DNA from: an uncultured Ignavibacteria bacterium
Lineage (GTDB): Bacteria; Bacteroidota; Ignavibacteria; SZUA-365
Reading direction: 5' to 3'
Length of the DNA: 64,000 nt
Assembly (NCBI GenBank): GCA_913061095.1
Contig: CAJXVM010000010.1
Coordinates: 1-64,000, forward strand
The notes under the pieces are model-generated. The model was not told the origin of the DNA and ran no database searches. It saw nothing but the letters and a program-made list of their open reading frames with translations. Positions 7,694 through 17,993 of the stretch are shown here, in pieces. The stretch's first letter is position 1, and every line of letters begins with the position of its first letter. Made by a program: the position numbers and the translations under genes.

Positions 7694-8305
7694 ATGGCAT
7701 TCCCCGCACCATTTTATCGCTGGCGGCCGCATCCGTGGCACGGACTCGAGGTCGGTCCCGAACCGCCCTCGCTTGTCAACGCCTATATCGAAATTACGCC
7801 GTTCGACATGGTCAAGTATGAGCTCGACAAGATGACGGGCTACCTGCATGTCGACCGGCCGCAGCGATCCTCGGCGCTGCCGCCCACACTGTACGGATTC
7901 ATCCCGCGGACGTTCTGCGGCCGGCGCATCGGTGACCTGATGCCGACGGCGGAGAGGGGTGACGGGGACCCACTCGATATCTGCGTGCTCAGCGAGCGTC
8001 CGATCAACCGGTCAGACGTTGTCCTGCAGGCACGCGTCGTGGGCGGACTCGCCATGAACGACCACGGTGAAGCGGACGACAAGATCATTGCCGTCCTCAA
8101 CAAGGACAGCTTCTGGGCAAACGTAAAGGATCTCGACGAGCTTCCCCCGGTGCTCGTCGAGCGATTGCGGCATTACTTCAGCACCTACAAGATGGTGCAC
8201 GGCCAGCCGCACAATGTCTCCATTGAACGCGTGTACGGCAGCGCGGACGCCGAGGCCGTCATCAAAGCCGCCATGGAAGATTATCGGGAGGAGTACGGGG
8301 AGTAA
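7694..8305 (+). CDS. ppa: Inorganic pyrophosphatase (family I)
   Basis: The 203-residue enzyme hydrolyses pyrophosphate to phosphate and drives biosynthetic reactions. The family I signature [10 protein letters not shown] contains the metal-binding aspartates Asp90, Asp92 and Asp95. [17 protein letters not shown] and [10 protein letters not shown] near residues 39-75 and the C-terminal YKMVHGQ also fit the family. The ATG at 7694 gives a normal length; an upstream in-frame ATG would add a non-conserved extension. Its TAA is immediately adjacent (zero bases) to the stop codon of the opposing gene, and no terminator separates them. Confidence 0.95.
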   Translation: MAFPAPFYRWRPHPWHGLEVGPEPPSLVNAYIEITPFDMVKYELDKMTGYLHVDRPQRSSALPPTLYGFIPRTFCGRRIGDLMPTAERGDGDPLDICVLSERPINRSDVVLQARVVGGLAMNDHGEADDKIIAVLNKDSFWANVKDLDELPPVLVERLRHYFSTYKMVHGQPHNVSIERVYGSADAEAVIKAAMEDYREEYGE

Positions 8306-11071
8306 TTACTTCAGCACCGCCATCTTTTTCGTCACGCGCCGACCGTCATATACCAGATGATAGAAGTACGCCCCGCTGGGCACGTCTGCGGCGTCGAAGA
8401 TGACGTGATGCGCGCCGGCGTGTTGCACACGGTCGACCAGCGTCGCGATGCGGCTGCCGAGCGCATCGGTAACGATCAGCTCTACATCGCCGGTCTGCGG
8501 CAGGGTGTAGCGGATGGTGGTGACGGGATTGAAGGGATTCGGATAATTCTGTTCAAGTACGAAATCGCGCGCCACGGCGTTATGCTGCTGCACGGGGATT
8601 TCATTCGAGTACGTGACGCTGCCGTCATGATCGATCTGTTTGAGTCGGTAGCGCAGCAGCGGTGCGCGGGGCAGACGGCTGTCAGTGTATGCGTAGCGCT
8701 GCACGGCGGCGGAAATGCCATGGCCATCCACAAAAGCGATCTCCTCCCATGATCCCAAGTCGGTGCGCCGCTCGATGCTGAATCCGCGGTTGCCGGATTC
8801 GAAGGTCGTGCTCCAGTCAAGATGTACCCGATCGCCGTCGAGACGCGCCGAAAAATTCACGAGCTTCACCGAGGTGATCACGGTCAGCGCAAAGATGCTG
8901 CGTCCGTGCGTCGCCGCGAACAGCGTGCCCGTGGCGGGATGCAGTTCGAGATCCACCACGACGACTTTCGGCATGCCCTCGCCGAGAATCTCCCAGGTCT
9001 CCCCGCCGTCCAGCGTGGTGTACACACCGAAATCCGTCCCGACGAAGAGGTTTTTTGTATAGCCGGGATTGATCTCCAGCGCGTTGGTGGGAATGGCGGG
9101 CAGGTTGCCGGAAATGCTCTCCCAGCTCTCGCCGCCGTTCGTGGACTTGAAAACGCTCTCGCTGATGTACGCGGAGACGCATGCGTAGACGGTGTTCACA
9201 TCCTCCGGATCGAAGATGATGTCGGTGACCGTGCGCCCGCTCGGGATGCCGTCCGACACCTCGGTCCACTCACTGCCGGCATCTGTGGTTTTCCAGATCG
9301 CACCACGCTGATATCCCACATACATGATGTCAGGATTGATCGGCGAGATGGCGATGTAGTTGATGCTCCGGGAGGAGTCCATGTTGCCGTGGAAGGCAAC
9401 CCACATGTCGCCCCGGTTGGTCGTTTTGTACAGCTGCTTGCGCGTCGCGGTGAACAGGACCTCGGGCTCGGTGGGATGCTGCGCGACGGGCGTGACCCAC
9501 AAACCACTCGTCCAGAGTCCGTCGTTGATGCGCTTCCAGCTTCGTCCGCCGTCAGTGCTGCGCAGATGCGAGCCGTTCTGGTATTCGGCGTACATCACGA
9601 GCGTGTCGGCATAGTCGAGGATGCAGTACCCTCCGTCGCCGCCGGTTTCATGCTCCCACTGATTGCTGAATATCGGACGGCGGTTCGAGCCGTTATCCTG
9701 CGTGCCTCCCATGATGATGTCGGGATTCGGCAGTGACATCCCCAGCTCGTAGAACTGCGTGATGGGAAGGTTGTCGTTCTGGCTCTGGAAGGTGATGCCT
9801 CCGTTGCCGGAAATGTACATTCCGCCGTCGTTGCCGAGATAGCAGATGTCGGGTGCCGTTGGAGAGTATTCGATCGCATGCTGATCAACATGCACGCCGC
9901 CGCGCCGGGTGAAGCTCTCGCCGCCGTTCAGACTCAGATACAGCTGCACACCGCCGACAAGCAGCTTGTCGGGATCGGTCGGATGCACGCCGATCTCGCA
10001 GTTGTACCATCCGTAGGTATTGAAAAAATTGGGCGGGTTTTCGGCGGGCAGGGTGCGGAACCAGCTGTCGCCCCCGTCGGTGCTTTTCATCAGCGCGAAG
10101 GTTTTGTTTTTGACCGGATCCTTCGAACCGACGAGAATCGCGTACATGATGTCGGGCTGCTCGATGCAGAGATCGACAGAGCAGCGTCCGATCGAATCCT
10201 TGCCGACACCCATTTCGAGATCCGCCCAGGTCGCGCCGTGATCGGTTGATTTGATCACGCCCGCACCCTGCACGGCGCCGAACATGACGGAATCGATCGT
10301 CGGATGCAGCACCAGATCGTGCACGATGCCGCTGCGCACCTTCTCCCAGTTCTCTCCGGCGTCGGTCGTGCGGAACAGGCCCTGTCGCGCGGCGGCAACG
10401 ACGATGTTCCCGTCGGTCTTGTGCACCTTGATGGCGCCGATGTTTTTCGCGAAGGTTCCGCCGATGGGGGACCAGGTCTCGCCGGCATCGGTGGATTTCA
10501 CCACGCCGATGCCGGGATAGGAGTCCGCGCTGCCGTTTGCCTCGCCGGTACCGACGTACAGGATATCGGGATTGTTGGGATCGATGTCAATGCTGCCCAT
10601 GGCCATCGTGGGAAGGTCGTCGGAAACGGGGCGATATTCATACGCAAGGCTCATGCCGTTTTCGCTTTTCCAGACGCCGCCGTCGGCCGCTGTGAAATAG
10701 ACGATGTCGGGATTGGTGGGATGAATGGCGATACCGGTCAGACGTCCGCCGATGTTGACCGGACCAACGTTCGTCCATGCGCCCGACGTGTAGCGTCCCT
10801 CTTTGGCGAGAAACACGCGCGGCTTGTGCATCGACATCGCCCGCGTCTCGCGCCAGGCCTGTTCGCGTATGCCTTCCGGTATTTCCTCGCCGGGCAGAAG
10901 GCGCTGCTCGCGGAACCAGCGGTACCGGGCGCGGATCCACTCCTCGCTGTCACGGTAGAGGCTGAGGGCATCCTCGGGTTCGACGGAATTGTAAGGGATC
11001 TGCTGCGCGAAAAGCGACGAGGTGAATAAAAAGGTGGTGAGCAGGAGCAGGGAGAAGGAAGCAAACTTCAT
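8306..11071 (-). CDS. Secreted VPS10/BNR-type propeller protein with T9SS sorting domain
   Basis: The 921-residue protein starts at the ATG at 11071, immediately before a signal peptide (MKFASFSLLLLTTFLF, cut near LFAQ); a longer frame would start at or before the predicted transcription start. Residues from about 80 to 740 contain many sortilin/BNR-type repeats (WKSTDGG-like: VVKSTDAGETW, LFRTTDAGENW, VIKSTDHGATW, LMKSTDGGDSW, SVFKSTNGGESW, VYTTLDGGETW), predicting one or two beta-propellers. After a linker, the C-terminal 80 residues (LEQNYPNPFNPVTTIRY through SGAYFYHLV to KKMAVLK) are a type A T9SS sorting domain. It is expected on the cell surface or secreted. Substrate is unknown; such propellers occur in glycosidases, sialidases and adhesins. 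Confidence 0.88.
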   Translation of the reverse strand: MKFASFSLLLLTTFLFTSSLFAQQIPYNSVEPEDALSLYRDSEEWIRARYRWFREQRLLPGEEIPEGIREQAWRETRAMSMHKPRVFLAKEGRYTSGAWTNVGPVNIGGRLTGIAIHPTNPDIVYFTAADGGVWKSENGMSLAYEYRPVSDDLPTMAMGSIDIDPNNPDILYVGTGEANGSADSYPGIGVVKSTDAGETWSPIGGTFAKNIGAIKVHKTDGNIVVAAARQGLFRTTDAGENWEKVRSGIVHDLVLHPTIDSVMFGAVQGAGVIKSTDHGATWADLEMGVGKDSIGRCSVDLCIEQPDIMYAILVGSKDPVKNKTFALMKSTDGGDSWFRTLPAENPPNFFNTYGWYNCEIGVHPTDPDKLLVGGVQLYLSLNGGESFTRRGGVHVDQHAIEYSPTAPDICYLGNDGGMYISGNGGITFQSQNDNLPITQFYELGMSLPNPDIIMGGTQDNGSNRRPIFSNQWEHETGGDGGYCILDYADTLVMYAEYQNGSHLRSTDGGRSWKRINDGLWTSGLWVTPVAQHPTEPEVLFTATRKQLYKTTNRGDMWVAFHGNMDSSRSINYIAISPINPDIMYVGYQRGAIWKTTDAGSEWTEVSDGIPSGRTVTDIIFDPEDVNTVYACVSAYISESVFKSTNGGESWESISGNLPAIPTNALEINPGYTKNLFVGTDFGVYTTLDGGETWEILGEGMPKVVVVDLELHPATGTLFAATHGRSIFALTVITSVKLVNFSARLDGDRVHLDWSTTFESGNRGFSIERRTDLGSWEEIAFVDGHGISAAVQRYAYTDSRLPRAPLLRYRLKQIDHDGSVTYSNEIPVQQHNAVARDFVLEQNYPNPFNPVTTIRYTLPQTGDVELIVTDALGSRIATLVDRVQHAGAHHVIFDAADVPSGAYFYHLVYDGRRVTKKMAVLK

Positions 11072-11146
11072 GGCGGCTGCGCAAATGTGGGGGATATGTT
11101 CATCAGGATGTGCGACGGGCAGATCGCACATTTTGTCAATCATGGA

Positions 11147-11175
11147 AATATCCCTGTTTCGTCTTGTATTTTCAA
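11147..11175 (-). promoter_or_regulatory. Candidate promoter of the VPS10-like gene
   Basis: Read on the minus strand, TTGAAA (11175-11170), 17 bp and GATATT (11152-11147) form a sigma-70 type promoter about 75 bases ahead of the ATG at 11071. The predicted transcription start rules out the more upstream ATG at 11143. Confidence 0.45.
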
Positions 11176-11273
11176 GAGAAATCGGAACAGCCGATGACGA
11201 TTTCCACCGGGATGGAGATCAGTGTTTCCGCACCGCACACTCCCATGCCGTTCGATGCAGCGCAACGGTGCTG

Positions 11274-13058
11274 CTAATCGCCGCTGCGGATTTCCAGAGT
11301 GTTCATATCGATGTGTACGTCGCCCGACGAGGCGTGAATGGTGAGAATGCCGCTGCCCGTGCGAGAGGTCAGCCAGCGACTGGAGAACAGCATGTCAGCA
11401 GGCATGCGGGGCGTTGTTCCGTTGACCGTCCGTTTCCCACCAAAGGTAAAGTCGAGTACGTCGCCGTCGATGGTTGTGTAGGTGACGCGAGCGTCGCTGT
11501 CGAATGCGGTGAGGGCGGGTCTCGTTGAGCGGATGCGGCGCTGGAAGTCCTCGAACGCACCGGCGTCGCTGCGTCCGGCTGCGTGCACGATCACGCCGTT
11601 GCGCCTGTCCCTGCTGATGAAGCGCCTGCCGAACATCCCGTCTGAAATCCGGTACTCCCTGAACGGATACACTCCGATATATACATCCCCCGCATTGATG
11701 GTGATCCATCCGCTATCGAGCGAATCCACCATCATGGTATCCACCTTAGGGGGAAGGAAGCCGGTGAGGACGGGGAAACGGGTGACATCCCCGATGTCGT
11801 ACAGCGCGATCAGTGTGTTGCGGTGCTGGAAGACGTCTTCGTACGGCGAACCGCCGACGGTCTTTGTCAGCGCGCCCCAGTATGGATCGAGACTGCCGAT
11901 GTTGCGAAAGGCGAGTTCCTCGGAATGCGGGAGGAAGGGGGTCAGGGCATCCGGATCGGCGTAGGGCTGCATGAAAAACAGCGTGGCGGGACGATCGGGA
12001 TCGTAGGAAATCCAGGTCACATCCCAGCTGTGCTGCTCCCGCGACTGCACGAGTCCGCCGGGAATCGATCCCATCGCGAAGAGCGGATGCATGTAGGTGT
12101 AGCGAATGATATCCTCGTCATCGGGCGTGAGTCCGTTATCACGCACGCGTACCTCGGTCCGCTTGCGTTCCCATGAGACGAATGTATCACGCCTACTGGT
12201 GGCGAGTTCCACGACGGCGGGATGCGGACGGAAATCGCTGAGCGCAGCGAGGAGCTGCTCGCGCGAATAGAGCCGCGGACCATCGCCAAAGTACAGCCAG
12301 GAGATACTTGACATTTCGGAGGATATCGGCTGCATGGCGGAGAGAAGATTCTCGCGTCCATGCGCACCGACGTAGTTGCCGTTGAGATGATCATGCGCGA
12401 AATCCGCGAGCAGCCATTGCGCCATCAGTTCCGCGCGCGCGCGCATGTCATCGTCGGGGATGAAATCCCGCAGCAGCAGCATGCTCGTAACGCATACCGC
12501 GGCATACGTGGGCGAGTCGAATTCCCGCTGGCCTTTCTCGGTCACCTCACGCATCCAGTGCAGGAGGAAGCCGCGCGCGTCCTGTTCGTTTGCCTCGCGG
12601 CTGCGTCCGTTGAAATACGCCGCATCCTCCGGGAAGAGGCGTACGGCAAGGTACAGCACACTGAAGTACGCAACGCGTTCATGCTCGCCGTAAAAGGGAC
12701 GCACCGGAAACTGTTCCCAGATGTAGTGGATGCGCTCGTTGAGCGTGTCAGGCAGGAAGCGCCGCGCATGAACCCACGCCGCGGTCATGCGGAAGCGTTC
12801 CATGATCTCCGGCGACGTGCCCTGGGAAAGACGGTCGAACATCGCGATGCCGTCTGCGCGATGATCCTCGCTGAGGATGCGCGCCGTGGCGGACGCGTAG
12901 TTCTCTCCAACGTCCGGGTGCATGAAAAACGCGCGGATGGTGTCGCGGCGCGCGGCGTAATCATCGGACTGCGCGGACGTCGGAACGCTCAGCGAAACGA
13001 CGCCCGCGGCGCTGATAATTGCTATCGTGATTGCACGGGGGATTGAACGCATGATCAT
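11274..13058 (-). CDS. Large secreted protein of unknown function
   Basis: The 594-residue protein has a signal peptide (SIPRAITIAIISAAGVVSLSV, cut near SAQ before SDDY). The mature protein appears mostly helical in its first half (QDARGFLLHWMREV, RARAELMAQWLLADFAH) and beta-rich in the second, somewhat like an alpha/alpha-toroid polysaccharide-lyase or heparinase-type layout, but no catalytic motif is recognised. It has no T9SS tail. The ATG at 13058 overlaps the upstream gene's stop as ATGA, and a second ATG lies at 13052. It is the third gene of the murA operon. A role in envelope polysaccharide handling is only a guess from context. Confidence 0.7.
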   Translation of the reverse strand: MIMRSIPRAITIAIISAAGVVSLSVPTSAQSDDYAARRDTIRAFFMHPDVGENYASATARILSEDHRADGIAMFDRLSQGTSPEIMERFRMTAAWVHARRFLPDTLNERIHYIWEQFPVRPFYGEHERVAYFSVLYLAVRLFPEDAAYFNGRSREANEQDARGFLLHWMREVTEKGQREFDSPTYAAVCVTSMLLLRDFIPDDDMRARAELMAQWLLADFAHDHLNGNYVGAHGRENLLSAMQPISSEMSSISWLYFGDGPRLYSREQLLAALSDFRPHPAVVELATSRRDTFVSWERKRTEVRVRDNGLTPDDEDIIRYTYMHPLFAMGSIPGGLVQSREQHSWDVTWISYDPDRPATLFFMQPYADPDALTPFLPHSEELAFRNIGSLDPYWGALTKTVGGSPYEDVFQHRNTLIALYDIGDVTRFPVLTGFLPPKVDTMMVDSLDSGWITINAGDVYIGVYPFREYRISDGMFGRRFISRDRRNGVIVHAAGRSDAGAFEDFQRRIRSTRPALTAFDSDARVTYTTIDGDVLDFTFGGKRTVNGTTPRMPADMLFSSRWLTSRTGSGILTIHASSGDVHIDMNTLEIRSGD

Positions 13059-14131
13059 TGAATGACAATATCGCTGACATAGCCGAGCCGGATGGAGAAG
13101 GGCTGCCAGCTTTTGCCGCGGTTGGAGGAAATGAATGAGCCGTTTTCAGCGCCGGCATAGCAGCGGTCCGGCTGATCCGGATCGAAGCGCAGCGCGGTGA
13201 TGTTGAAGTTCGTCAGTCCGCCGGACGACAGCTCCCAGGTTGCGCCGAGATCGCTGGTGCGGATTACGCCCGTGCGCTGTGTGCCGATCAGCAGTGCGGT
13301 GCGTTCGCGGGGATCGAACACCACGCATTTCACCTGCGGGAACTGCAGTCCTTCGCTGCGATCAGCCCACGACCGTCCGCCGTCGGTGCTGATCCAGATC
13401 CCGCGCGTGTTGCTGTAGGCGGCGAGATGCGAAGGATCGGTCGGGTGTGCCACGATGCCGGCAAGGGCAATACCCTCGAGTCCGCTGCGCATCCAGTTCA
13501 CCCCGCCATCGGAGGAGCGAAACAGGCCGTCCGCCGTGGCAATCATCATGCTGCCGGGCAATAGCAGCACGGCGCTGGTATAGGTGCCGTTCGGTGAAGG
13601 GAGGCCGGCGCTGCGGACATGCCAGCTTCCCCCACTGTCGCTGCTTTTATAGAGACCTCTGGCGGTCGCGGCCCAGATCGTTCCGTTTTCGACGGCAATG
13701 TCGAGCACCGCGGGCATATCCCAGCCGCTGACAAGAATCCACTGCTCACCGGCATCGCTGCTGACGTGCACGCCATAGTCGCTTGCGAGAAATACGTGTC
13801 GGGCATCGTTCTGATCCACGGCGATGGCGCTGACGGCGCTGGTGATCCAGCCGCGGTTTTCCCAGCGTTCCCCCCGGTCACTGCTCATCGCGAATCCCTG
13901 GTAAACGGGAGCGGCCTTGGAGACATTCGCAGGCGGAGGAGCGTAATAAAAGCTCACGTAGAAGGTGCGATCCGGCATGTCCGTGTCGGCTGCACGGGGG
14001 CGTTCACCGACGGTGTTCGCCTGAAGCTTCCGCTGTGCGGGCTCCGTGCCCGTTGGACGGGGAATGGATGCCTCGCCCGGCGGAAGCCCGGAAAGGAGAA
14101 GGGGAAGCAGGATGAAAATCATCAAATGCAT
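13055..14131 (-). CDS. Secreted YCF48/BNR-type propeller protein
   Basis: The protein has 358 residues. The ATG at 14131 is preferred because it directly precedes a signal peptide (MHLMIFILLPLLLSG) and lies one base after the murA stop. About seven short repeats of the SSDGG-W type are visible (AMSSDRGERWENRGW, VHVSSDAGEQWILV, LYKSSDSGGSWHV, LFRSSDGGVNWMRS, IWISTDGGRSWADRS, VIRTSDLGATWELS, FISSNRGKSWQPF), predicting a single beta-propeller related to YCF48, photosystem assembly and sortilin propellers. There is no T9SS domain, so it may stay in the periplasm. It is coupled to murA upstream and overlaps the next gene by four bases. Confidence 0.8.
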   Translation of the reverse strand: MHLMIFILLPLLLSGLPPGEASIPRPTGTEPAQRKLQANTVGERPRAADTDMPDRTFYVSFYYAPPPANVSKAAPVYQGFAMSSDRGERWENRGWITSAVSAIAVDQNDARHVFLASDYGVHVSSDAGEQWILVSGWDMPAVLDIAVENGTIWAATARGLYKSSDSGGSWHVRSAGLPSPNGTYTSAVLLLPGSMMIATADGLFRSSDGGVNWMRSGLEGIALAGIVAHPTDPSHLAAYSNTRGIWISTDGGRSWADRSEGLQFPQVKCVVFDPRERTALLIGTQRTGVIRTSDLGATWELSSGGLTNFNITALRFDPDQPDRCYAGAENGSFISSNRGKSWQPFSIRLGYVSDIVIQ

Positions 14132-14132
14132 G

Positions 14133-15404
14133 TCAATAATCCTCGCTGTCGACGCGCTGAATGTCCGCCCCGAGGTTGCGGAGTTTGAGTTCGATCGCCT
14201 CGTAGCCGCGGTCGATATGATACACGCGAAGCACTTCTGTGCTGCCATCCGCGATGAGTCCGGCGATGATCAGGGAGGCGCTCGCGCGCAGATCGGTGGA
14301 CATTACGGTGGCGCCGGTGAGGCGCTCAACACCCCGGATGACGGCGGCGTTGCGGTTCACCTCGATACGCGCGCCGAGACGCTGCAGTTCCGGTACGTGG
14401 TTGAAACGGTCGAGATACACAGTATCGGTCACGACAGACGTGCCGGGTGCGACGGCCATCAGGGCCATCCACTGCGCCTGCATGTCGGTCGGGAAACCGG
14501 GATAAATCGCCGTGGTGACATCCACCGGTGAAAGCCGTTCCGGTGATTCAAGCGTGATGCTGTCTTCACCGGTGAGAACCGTGCAGCCGGCTTCGCGGAA
14601 TTTCCCGAGCACCGCGGTGAGGTGCTGAGGTTCGACGTGTTCGAGCGTAATGCGTCCGCCCGCAGCCGCGGTGGCGGCAAGAAACGTTCCGGCTTCGATA
14701 CGGTCGGGAATGTTGGTGTCATTTGCGGACTGCAGTTCATCGACACCCTCCACGGTCAGGAGATTCGTGCCGATGCCGTCGATGCGTGCCCCCATTCGCA
14801 CGAGAAAGGCGGCGAGCTGCGTGATTTCCGGTTCGGTGGCGGCATTGCGGATCACTGTTGTACCGTCGGCGAGCACGGCGGCCATGAGGGTATTGCCTGT
14901 CGCCCCGACGCTGGAGACGTCGAAGGTGATGTCTGCCCCGCGCAGGCGTTTCGCGCTCGCCACGACATAGCCGGCCTCGATCTGGATATCGGCACCGAGC
15001 GCCTCCAGCGCTTTCAGGTGAAGGTCTACCGGACGCGGACCCCAGGCGCAGCCGCCGGGATAGGAAACGCGCGCCTGGCCGAAACGTCCGACAAGCGGAC
15101 CGAGCACATAGAATGAGGCGCGCATTTTTTTGACCATCTCATACGGCGCTTCGTAGCTCGTGATATTCGAAGTGTCGAGTTCGAGCGACGTGCCCGGGTG
15201 ACGCACGACGACACCCATGCGCTCGAGCAGGGCCGACATGGTGGAAATATCGCGCAGGCGCGGCGTGTTCTCGAGGCGGGTCACGCCGGAGGCCAGCAGC
15301 GCGGCGGGCATGAGCGCGAGCGAGGCGTTTTTCGCCCCGGAAATGGTGACGGTGCCGTCGAGACGGTTGCCGCCGCGGATGATGAACTTGTCGAGTGATG
15401 GCAC
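14133..15404 (-). CDS. murA: UDP-N-acetylglucosamine 1-carboxyvinyltransferase
   Basis: The 423-residue enzyme transfers enolpyruvate from PEP to UDP-GlcNAc in the first committed step of peptidoglycan synthesis (cytoplasm). The active-site loop [15 protein letters not shown] carries the catalytic Cys119, so the enzyme should be fosfomycin-sensitive. Lys25 in the [16 protein letters not shown] segment is the conserved PEP-binding lysine. [14 protein letters not shown] and [18 protein letters not shown] are further family signatures. It heads a three-gene operon with two secreted proteins. No clear Shine-Dalgarno sequence precedes its ATG. Confidence 0.97.
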   Translation of the reverse strand: MPSLDKFIIRGGNRLDGTVTISGAKNASLALMPAALLASGVTRLENTPRLRDISTMSALLERMGVVVRHPGTSLELDTSNITSYEAPYEMVKKMRASFYVLGPLVGRFGQARVSYPGGCAWGPRPVDLHLKALEALGADIQIEAGYVVASAKRLRGADITFDVSSVGATGNTLMAAVLADGTTVIRNAATEPEITQLAAFLVRMGARIDGIGTNLLTVEGVDELQSANDTNIPDRIEAGTFLAATAAAGGRITLEHVEPQHLTAVLGKFREAGCTVLTGEDSITLESPERLSPVDVTTAIYPGFPTDMQAQWMALMAVAPGTSVVTDTVYLDRFNHVPELQRLGARIEVNRNAAVIRGVERLTGATVMSTDLRASASLIIAGLIADGSTEVLRVYHIDRGYEAIELKLRNLGADIQRVDSEDY

Positions 15405-15528
15405 GGTGCTGATGCGCAGAAAGTGCTACAACAATCAGGCAAAGTACGTGAAAAGCGGTCTTTGATGCAATGCGATCCGGGCTGAGGCGATGCACACGCC
15501 GTATTCGGGTATGCTCTGCGGCGGTCTG

Positions 15529-15562
15529 TTTGCGGCCACTGCGGCTTTTGCCTATATTTTTG
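15529..15562 (+). promoter_or_regulatory. Possible Bacteroidota-type promoter
   Basis: TATTTTTG at 15555-15562 fits the TAnnTTTG -7 element used by Bacteroidota primary sigma factors, and TTTG at 15529-15532 could be the -33 element, though the 22-bp spacing is slightly long. It would start transcription about 25 bases before the ATG at 15595. Confidence 0.35.
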
Positions 15563-15594
15563 CGTTCATCTCGTTTCGGCATCTCTTCGAAGGT

Positions 15595-16422
15595 ATGTTC
15601 ATGGGATCCTACGGCACTTATTTCCTCCATGCCCTGCGCAATCCCGTCGCGCTGATCGTTCTCGGGGGACTCGGCATGATCAGTCTCGTTTCCGGCAATC
15701 CGCTTCCGCTGTTCATCGGACTTGGTGCGGAAGTCCTGTTCGTCGGTGGAGCGCCACTCGTGCCCGCCTGGCGGAAGCGTGTGGATGCCGGCATGGAGAA
15801 CCGCGCGCGACTCGAAAGCGAGAACCGCGCGAAGGAACTTTTGCGCAACCTCCCCGCGCCGGACAAGGAGCGGTACCGGGGGATGATGCAGACCGCGGTC
15901 AGTATCCGCGAGAACTATGCGCGGTACAACGAAACGAGCAAGCCCTTTCTCGATCAGATTTCCGAACGTCTCGATGACATGCTGCTGCGCTATCTGCGTA
16001 TGCTGATCGCGAAAAATAATTACGGTGAGCATATTTCCGGTACGACGGAATCGGAGGTCACGCAACGCATCGATACCCTGCAGGCGGAGCTGGCGGATGC
16101 AGACGACCGTATCCGTCCTCTCAAGGAAAAGCAGCTGCACATTCTCGAACAGCGAAAGGAGAAGCTCGCCAAGGCGACTCGCGACAGCGCGTTGCTGACG
16201 GAGCAGATCACGACGCTCGAGGACCTGATGCAGCTGCTCAGGGAACAGGCCATCACGATGAAAGAGCCCGACGAAATGAATGCCCAGCTCGATACGCTGA
16301 TGGGCGAGATCGAAACGACCGAACACACGGTCACCGCACTGGAGTCCTCCTTCGACAGCCTGTTCGACCGCGAACTGCGCGCCGCGGAAGAGGAGCAGAA
16401 ACGACTGGAATCAAACCAATAG
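15595..16422 (+). CDS. Membrane-anchored coiled-coil protein of unknown function
   Basis: The protein has 275 residues from the ATG at 15595, which has a GAAGG element just upstream; an in-frame start at 15490 would add 35 residues but would lie upstream of the promoter-like element. The N-terminal 60 residues hold two hydrophobic segments (NPVALIVLGGLGMISLVSG and PLFIGLGAEVLFVGGAPLV). From about residue 75 to the end the protein is highly charged and helical, with heptad-like spacing predicting a long coiled coil (ending AAEEEQKRLESNQ). It lies 18 bases before the carboxyltransferase gene, which suggests co-transcription. Function is unknown. Confidence 0.7.
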   Translation: MFMGSYGTYFLHALRNPVALIVLGGLGMISLVSGNPLPLFIGLGAEVLFVGGAPLVPAWRKRVDAGMENRARLESENRAKELLRNLPAPDKERYRGMMQTAVSIRENYARYNETSKPFLDQISERLDDMLLRYLRMLIAKNNYGEHISGTTESEVTQRIDTLQAELADADDRIRPLKEKQLHILEQRKEKLAKATRDSALLTEQITTLEDLMQLLREQAITMKEPDEMNAQLDTLMGEIETTEHTVTALESSFDSLFDRELRAAEEEQKRLESNQ

Positions 16423-16440
16423 CAACGGAGCGATACCGAC

Positions 16441-17988
16441 ATGTCAGAAGAAAACAGAAATCGTCTGCGCGAGCTGCGTGAACTTTCGAAGCAGGGCGGA
16501 GGAGAGAAACGCGTCAAGGCGCAGCATGACAAGGGAAAACTGACGGCCCGCGAACGCATTGAAATCCTGCTCGACCGCGGAAGCTTCGAGGAAATCGACG
16601 CGTTTGTCAAGCATCGCTCCCATGATTTCGGTCTGGACAAACAGCATTATTTCGGTGACGGTGTGGTCACCGGCAGCGGAAGAATCGACGGCCGGCTGGT
16701 CTTTGTTTTCAGCCAGGATTTCACGGTCTTCGGCGGTTCACTCTCGGAAGCGCATGCGGAAAAAATCTGCAAGGTCATGGACATGGCGGCGAAAGTCGGC
16801 GCTCCGGTGATCGGACTCAATGACAGCGGCGGGGCGCGCATTCAGGAGGGCGTGGTCAGCCTCGGCGGCTACGCTGACATCTTCCTGCGCAACACCATGG
16901 TATCGGGCGTTATCCCGCAGATCAGCGCCGTTCTGGGTCCCTGCGCGGGTGGGGCGGTCTATTCGCCGGCCATTACCGATTTCATTTTCATGGTCGAGCA
17001 GACCAGCTACATGTTCGTCACCGGTCCCAATGTCGTCAAAACCGTCACGCACGAGGACGTATCATCCGAGGATCTCGGCGGCGCCATGACACATGCCAGC
17101 AAGAGCGGTGTCGCGCATTTCGTGCATGAAAATGAAGTGAAAACGCTGACCGAGCTGCGCCGGCTGATTGGTTTCATCCCGCAGAACAACATGGAATGCC
17201 CCCCGCGTCGCATCAGCAGTGATGATCCTGCACGGAGCGATGAAGCACTCGACACCATCGTTCCGGACAATCCGAACAAACCCTATGATATCAAGGATAT
17301 CATAACACACACGGTGGACGACGGCGATTTCATGGAAGTGCAGGAGCATTACGCACCGAATATTGTCGTGGGATTTGCGCGCTATGACGGACGCGCGGTG
17401 GGTATCGTGGCAAATCAGCCGGCGGTGCTTGCGGGTGTGCTCGACATCGATGCCTCACTCAAGGCCGCACGCTTCGTGCGCTTCTGCGACGCATTCAACA
17501 TCCCCCTCGTGGTTTTTGAAGACGTGCCGGGTTTCCTTCCGGGAACGGATCAGGAATGGCGCGGCATCATCAAGCACGGTGCGAAACTCCTCTATGCCTT
17601 CGCCGAGGCGACCGTCCCGAAAATCACCATCATCACGCGCAAGGCATACGGCGGAGCCTACGATGTCATGAACTCAAAACACATCCGCGGGGATTTCAAC
17701 TTCGCATGGCCATCGGCCGAGATCGCCGTGATGGGGCCGAAGGGTGCCGTGGAGATTATATTCCGCAAAGACATCTCGGCCTCGAGGGATCCGGAGAAAG
17801 CGCTGGACGAAAAAATCGCCGAGTACCGGGACAAATTCGCCAATCCCTTTATCGCGGCGGAGCGAGGGTACATCGACGATGTGTTCGAACCGCACGACAC
17901 CCGTCCACGCATCATTCGCGCGCTGGAGATCCTGGAGAACAAGGCGGACACCAATACCCGCAGGAAACACGGCAACATTCCGCTCTGA
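16441..17988 (+). CDS. Acyl-CoA carboxylase carboxyltransferase subunit (PccB/MmdA type)
   Basis: The 515-residue protein fits the biotin-dependent carboxyltransferase family that moves CO2 between biotin and an acyl-CoA, usually propionyl-CoA/methylmalonyl-CoA. Two crotonase-like halves are visible: the N-terminal half has [31 protein letters not shown] and [14 protein letters not shown]; the C-terminal half has [33 protein letters not shown] and [20 protein letters not shown]. The oxyanion-hole glycines are intact. Sequence alone does not separate propionyl-CoA carboxylase beta from methylmalonyl-CoA decarboxylase alpha. No biotin carboxylase or carrier subunit lies in this window. Confidence 0.93.
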   Translation: MSEENRNRLRELRELSKQGGGEKRVKAQHDKGKLTARERIEILLDRGSFEEIDAFVKHRSHDFGLDKQHYFGDGVVTGSGRIDGRLVFVFSQDFTVFGGSLSEAHAEKICKVMDMAAKVGAPVIGLNDSGGARIQEGVVSLGGYADIFLRNTMVSGVIPQISAVLGPCAGGAVYSPAITDFIFMVEQTSYMFVTGPNVVKTVTHEDVSSEDLGGAMTHASKSGVAHFVHENEVKTLTELRRLIGFIPQNNMECPPRRISSDDPARSDEALDTIVPDNPNKPYDIKDIITHTVDDGDFMEVQEHYAPNIVVGFARYDGRAVGIVANQPAVLAGVLDIDASLKAARFVRFCDAFNIPLVVFEDVPGFLPGTDQEWRGIIKHGAKLLYAFAEATVPKITIITRKAYGGAYDVMNSKHIRGDFNFAWPSAEIAVMGPKGAVEIIFRKDISASRDPEKALDEKIAEYRDKFANPFIAAERGYIDDVFEPHDTRPRIIRALEILENKADTNTRRKHGNIPL

Positions 17989-17993
17989 TCCGA

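Noticed and set aside
8822-9736. Long antisense open frame (304 codons) inside the VPS10-like gene
   Set aside because: It has no recognisable domain, no ribosome-binding site and is a typical open shadow frame of high-GC coding DNA; the opposite strand encodes clear BNR repeats.
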